Below the pieces are notes generated by a model, which had not been told where the DNA came from, searched no databases, and was given only the letters and a program-made list of their open reading frames with translations. Shown here one piece after another: positions 13,705 to 16,092 of a stretch of DNA of 16,092 nt; positions within the stretch are counted from its first letter, which is position 1, and each line of letters begins with the position of its first letter. The position numbers were made by a program, and so were the translations under genes. The stretch covers positions 1 through 16,092 of the forward strand of contig CAKZJN010000218.1 in assembly GCA_936943465.1 (NCBI GenBank). Direction: 5' to 3'. The DNA comes from an uncultured Rhodoferax sp. GTDB lineage: Bacteria > Pseudomonadota > Gammaproteobacteria > Burkholderiales > Burkholderiaceae_C.

Positions 13705-14961
13705 ATGATTGAAATTATCTCGCATACAATCTCGCAAATGAAGTCGCAAATCATCCAGCAATACGATGCACCGCATCAGTTTGAGCCATTGCTTCCGCAA
13801 GATCGCCTCATGGGTGCCTTGTTGGAGAAGGCAAGTGACCTCATTCGAGAGGCTGCAAGCCTTGGCGCTTCGGCCGCGCCTGGGGCCGCCGTTCAGTTGC
13901 GCGAACTGCTGCGCAGCATGAATTCGTACTACACCAACCGGATTGAGGGCGAGCACACGCGCCCTTCCGACATTGAACGTGCCCTGCTCAGGGACTTCTC
14001 CAAAGAGTCGGATGTGGCGAGGCGGCAGAGGCTGGCGGTGTCCCACATCCAGACGGAAATCGCGTGTGAGCGCCTGATTCAAGCGAAATTGGACGCGGGC
14101 GAAACCGTGGTTCCATGGCTTTACTCCACGCAAGCACTGGAATGGCTGCACCTCCAATTGTTTGGCGAACTCACCGCAGAAGACCTGACACTGGCAGACA
14201 GATCACTGCTCACACCAGGCCAAGTCCGCACCCGTGGAGTTGCAGTGGGCATCCATGAAGCACCGACCCCAACGGCACTGCCAGCTTTCTTGGGCCGATG
14301 GGAAGAGGTGTATGGCAGAAGCAGACGAGGCGAAGCCTCAGTGGTGGCTCTTGCTGCAGCACACCACCGGCTGGCTTGGGTACACCCTTTCCTGGACGGA
14401 AATGGTCGTGTCGCACGACTGCACACCCATCTGGCATTGCATGCCCAAGGGCTCACCAATGGGCTGTGGTCACCTCTTCGGGGATTTGCACGCACCGAGG
14501 AGAAATACAGGGGCATGCTGAGAGCCGCTGACGAACACCGCCATGGCGATCTGGATGGCCGAGGAAACCTCACTGAAGCAGGCCTGATCGACTGGATCAA
14601 CTACACCCTCGACACCTGCATTGACCAGGTGCGCTTCATGAGCAAATTGCTCGATGTGGGCTCAATGCGCGAGCGCATTCATGCAGCATTGATTTTCGAG
14701 GAGTCAAAGAAAACAGGCTTGCGCAAAGAGGCTGTTCTTCCGTTGCATTACCTTTTCAGCACCAATTCCGAGCTTGGACGAGCAGCCTTCAAGCAAATGA
14801 CCGGCCTCGGTGAGCGCGTTGCAACGGACTTGATCTCATCGCTGTTGAAGAAAGGCTACCTGGCAACCGATTCAGCTTACGGCGCGCTGCGCTTCGCCAT
14901 CCCCCGCGCAGCACTTCGCTTTTACTTCCCTGACCTTTGGCCCGAGGCAGAGGCCGATTAA
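13705..14961 (+). CDS. Fic family protein, class II (N-terminal inhibitory motif)
   Basis: Fic domain enzymes usually transfer AMP from ATP to target proteins. The 418-residue protein has the catalytic motif HPFLDGNGRVAR (H227 to R238), complete for activity. The inhibitory motif [S/T]xxxE[G/N] appears as TNRIEG (about 77-82, E81) ahead of the Fic core, placing it in the self-inhibited class II. The N-terminal region QFEPLLPQDRLMGALLEKASDLI is common in Fic/DUF4172-like proteins. The C-terminal 100 residues contain an HTH/winged-helix-like segment (ELGRAAFKQMTGLGERVATDLISSLLKKGYL). The chosen start has AGAAGA about 8 bp upstream; an ATG 33 bp further in is a weaker option. It lies in accessory DNA beside an antitoxin-like relic, so a role in stress response, phage defence or plasmid stability is possible but unproven. 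Confidence 0.92.
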   Translation: MIEIISHTISQMKSQIIQQYDAPHQFEPLLPQDRLMGALLEKASDLIREAASLGASAAPGAAVQLRELLRSMNSYYTNRIEGEHTRPSDIERALLRDFSKESDVARRQRLAVSHIQTEIACERLIQAKLDAGETVVPWLYSTQALEWLHLQLFGELTAEDLTLADRSLLTPGQVRTRGVAVGIHEAPTPTALPAFLGRWEEVYGRSRRGEASVVALAAAHHRLAWVHPFLDGNGRVARLHTHLALHAQGLTNGLWSPLRGFARTEEKYRGMLRAADEHRHGDLDGRGNLTEAGLIDWINYTLDTCIDQVRFMSKLLDVGSMRERIHAALIFEESKKTGLRKEAVLPLHYLFSTNSELGRAAFKQMTGLGERVATDLISSLLKKGYLATDSAYGALRFAIPRAALRFYFPDLWPEAEAD

Positions 14962-15068
14962 AAGTACAAAGCCAAATTCAGGAAGTCACTGAAACCCGCA
15001 AAGCAAGTCTTGCGAAAATTCGACGTAAAGCACTGGCGGAGTTGAAAGAAGCGCATGCGTCCGGCTAA
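14961..15068 (+). pseudogene. Possible 3' fragment of an unidentified gene
   Basis: A frame overlapping the Fic stop reads KVQSQIQEVTETRKAS, then LAKIRRKALAELKEAHASG, and ends at TAA (15066). It is a charged, helical sequence with protein-like composition but has no start codon before it runs into the Fic coding region. It may be the tail of a lost gene or simply an open stretch. I recognise no family. Confidence 0.25.
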
Positions 15069-15109
15069 GTCACCTTGACTAAGGGAGCGCCGCAGCTTCA
15101 ATCATTCGC

Positions 15110-15721
15110 TCATTCGTCTTCGATGAGCCATCTGCGGATGTCGCGATTGGCTGAGTTGATGTCAAACCCTGTGGGGTCGAACGGCCCACCACACCATCGG
15201 CGCATTGCATCGTGCTCTTCATGCGAGGGGTCCCGGATGGTCTCAAGAAACTCTTCGTAGCCCCCCAATCCGCCCACATCTTCTGGGGGACAAGCGTTTG
15301 CACCGCCTAGGCACATAGGCCAGCTGTTGTGGTCCTCGTTGGCGATCATGACCATCTGTACGCTGACCTGATGCTGCCAGCCATCTCCAAGGTCATACTC
15401 GTAAAAGAAGGTTTTTACCTTTGTTCCCAGTACCTCGTCCAAGGTGAATTCGTCGTCGGGCAGGTTGGGCATCTCATCCACCCATTCATCATCAGGCATC
15501 CCGTACACGTGACCGTCTATTGTGAACAGGTGCAAATGACTGTTGGTCCAACCCATAGCAGCCTGGATGATGCGGTCCAGGTCTGCCAACGTCATGTTTC
15601 CTGGCACACTGATCTGGCGCCAGATCACAGGCTCGCTATCGACTAGCCTGACCAACATTTGGTAGGCGTACTTCTGTTTACGCTTTTTGATTGATGCGGT
15701 TTTTCGCAATGCCATCGGCAT
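15110..15721 (-). CDS. Plasmid pRiA4b ORF-3 family protein
   Basis: A 203-residue protein named after an Agrobacterium plasmid gene; molecular function unknown. Family features seen: an N-terminal LVRLVDSEPVIWRQISVP (about 23-40), TLADLDRIIQAAMGWTNSHLH (about 44-64), the core YEYDLGDGWQHQV (about 107-119), CPPEDVGGLGGYEEFL (about 144-159) and the C-terminal FDPTGFDINSANRDI. Length is normal for the family and no lesion is visible. ATG at 15721 and an in-frame ATG two codons later are both possible; neither has a strong ribosome-binding site. It lies 26 bp downstream of an IS66-type transposase on the same strand, so it may be a passenger gene of that element or share its transcript. Confidence 0.9.
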   Translation of the reverse strand: MPMALRKTASIKKRKQKYAYQMLVRLVDSEPVIWRQISVPGNMTLADLDRIIQAAMGWTNSHLHLFTIDGHVYGMPDDEWVDEMPNLPDDEFTLDEVLGTKVKTFFYEYDLGDGWQHQVSVQMVMIANEDHNSWPMCLGGANACPPEDVGGLGGYEEFLETIRDPSHEEHDAMRRWCGGPFDPTGFDINSANRDIRRWLIEDE

Positions 15722-15747
15722 AGCTTATCAGTCCAATGCGGGGCGAT

Positions 15748-16092
15748 TCAAACCGCAGCGGTCAATACGGCTGTATGGGTATCAGCAGCCGCAAGTGGCG
15801 CCCAGCGATGGGGCAGCAGTTCGTCAATGCGGATTGCCGGGTGAGTCGGCAAGCGCTCCAGAACGTCCTTGAAGTAGGCATATGGGTCATGCCCGTTGAT
15901 GCGCGCCGAGTGCAGCAAGCTCATAACCGCGGCACCCCTCTTACCCGCGCGCAGGCTGCCGGCGAATAGCCAGTTAGATCTCCCAAGGGCAATCGGGCGT
16001 ATTTGATTCTCGACCCAGTTGTTGCTGATGGGTACGTCACCGTCTTCCACGAAGTGCGTGAGCTCAGTCCAGCGTTTCAAGCTGTAGTCGAT
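15748..16092 (-). CDS. IS66 family transposase TnpC, C-terminal part (runs off window)
   Basis: The frame is open to the right edge and encodes 114 residues of the TnpC C-terminus. It contains FVEDGDVPISNNWVENQIRP with the glutamate of the DDE triad, ALGRSNWLFAGSLRAGKRGA, ARINGHDPYAYFKDVLERLP and THPAIRIDELLPHRW, all hallmarks of IS66 transposases. Full TnpC is usually about 500 residues, so most lies outside the window. There is no frameshift in the visible part. I could not identify the terminal inverted repeat downstream of the stop; the adjacent pRiA4b ORF-3 gene may lie inside the element. Confidence 0.93.
   Translation of the reverse strand: MDYSLKRWTELTHFVEDGDVPISNNWVENQIRPIALGRSNWLFAGSLRAGKRGAAVMSLLHSARINGHDPYAYFKDVLERLPTHPAIRIDELLPHRWAPLAAADTHTAVLTAAV
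15748..16092 (-). mobile_element. IS66-family element, 3' portion
   Basis: Defined by the tnpC end. The right boundary is outside the window and the left boundary is unresolved: no inverted repeat resembling the GTAAGC-type IS66 end was seen between 15722 and 15747, so the element may extend further left than shown. Confidence 0.6.

Overview
The window looks like a piece of a betaproteobacterial chromosome, probably from Burkholderiales and possibly near Comamonadaceae such as Rhodoferax. This is inferred from the moderately high GC content, gene density, protein families and a tRNA-His-like scar. No ribosomal marker is present, so the taxonomy is not proven.

Positions 1-3870 (minus strand) hold a tight salvage operon, read from right to left: a SapC-family protein, cytidine deaminase (cdd), trimeric purine nucleoside phosphorylase (punA), deoxyribose-phosphate aldolase (deoC) and thymidine phosphorylase (deoA, cut by the window edge). 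Gaps are 3-11 bp. The enzymes would deaminate cytidine, split nucleosides into base and (deoxy)ribose-1-phosphate, and feed deoxyribose-5-phosphate into central metabolism. The SapC protein at the head is an unexpected member. Diverging from it is an acyl-CoA dehydrogenase resembling the ACAD10/11 group (4014-5225).

Positions 5235-7349 hold a free-standing CZB zinc-binding domain protein (minus), a divergent membrane histidine kinase without a receiver (plus), and a small DUF2892-type membrane protein (plus). The CZB/kinase gap carries a perfect-arm palindrome and a plausible sigma70 promoter.

Positions 7378-11904 (minus) hold the most interesting unit, a six-gene signalling operon. In order of transcription it encodes: a 260-aa protein with an N-terminal hydrophobic hairpin and a helical/coiled-coil body; a 46-aa single-span membrane protein coupled by an ATGA overlap; a secreted TAXI-type solute-binding protein with no TRAP permease nearby; an sCache_2/HisKA_3 sensor kinase; a stand-alone pseudo-receiver with Ser at the phospho-acceptor site; and a NarL-type response regulator with an enlarged helix-turn-helix. 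It looks like a binding-protein-assisted two-component system with a non-phosphorylatable accessory receiver.

Positions 12096-13193 hold an integral-membrane methyltransferase-like/NnrU-like protein and a small STAS/SpoIIAA-like protein.

From about 13200 to the end the window becomes accessory DNA. It has a 510-bp stretch without an intact gene but with a degenerate tRNA 3'-end-like sequence and short direct repeats, the relic of a ribbon-helix-helix antitoxin-like gene, an intact class II Fic protein, a small gene fragment, a pRiA4b ORF-3 family gene and the 3' end of an IS66-family transposase.
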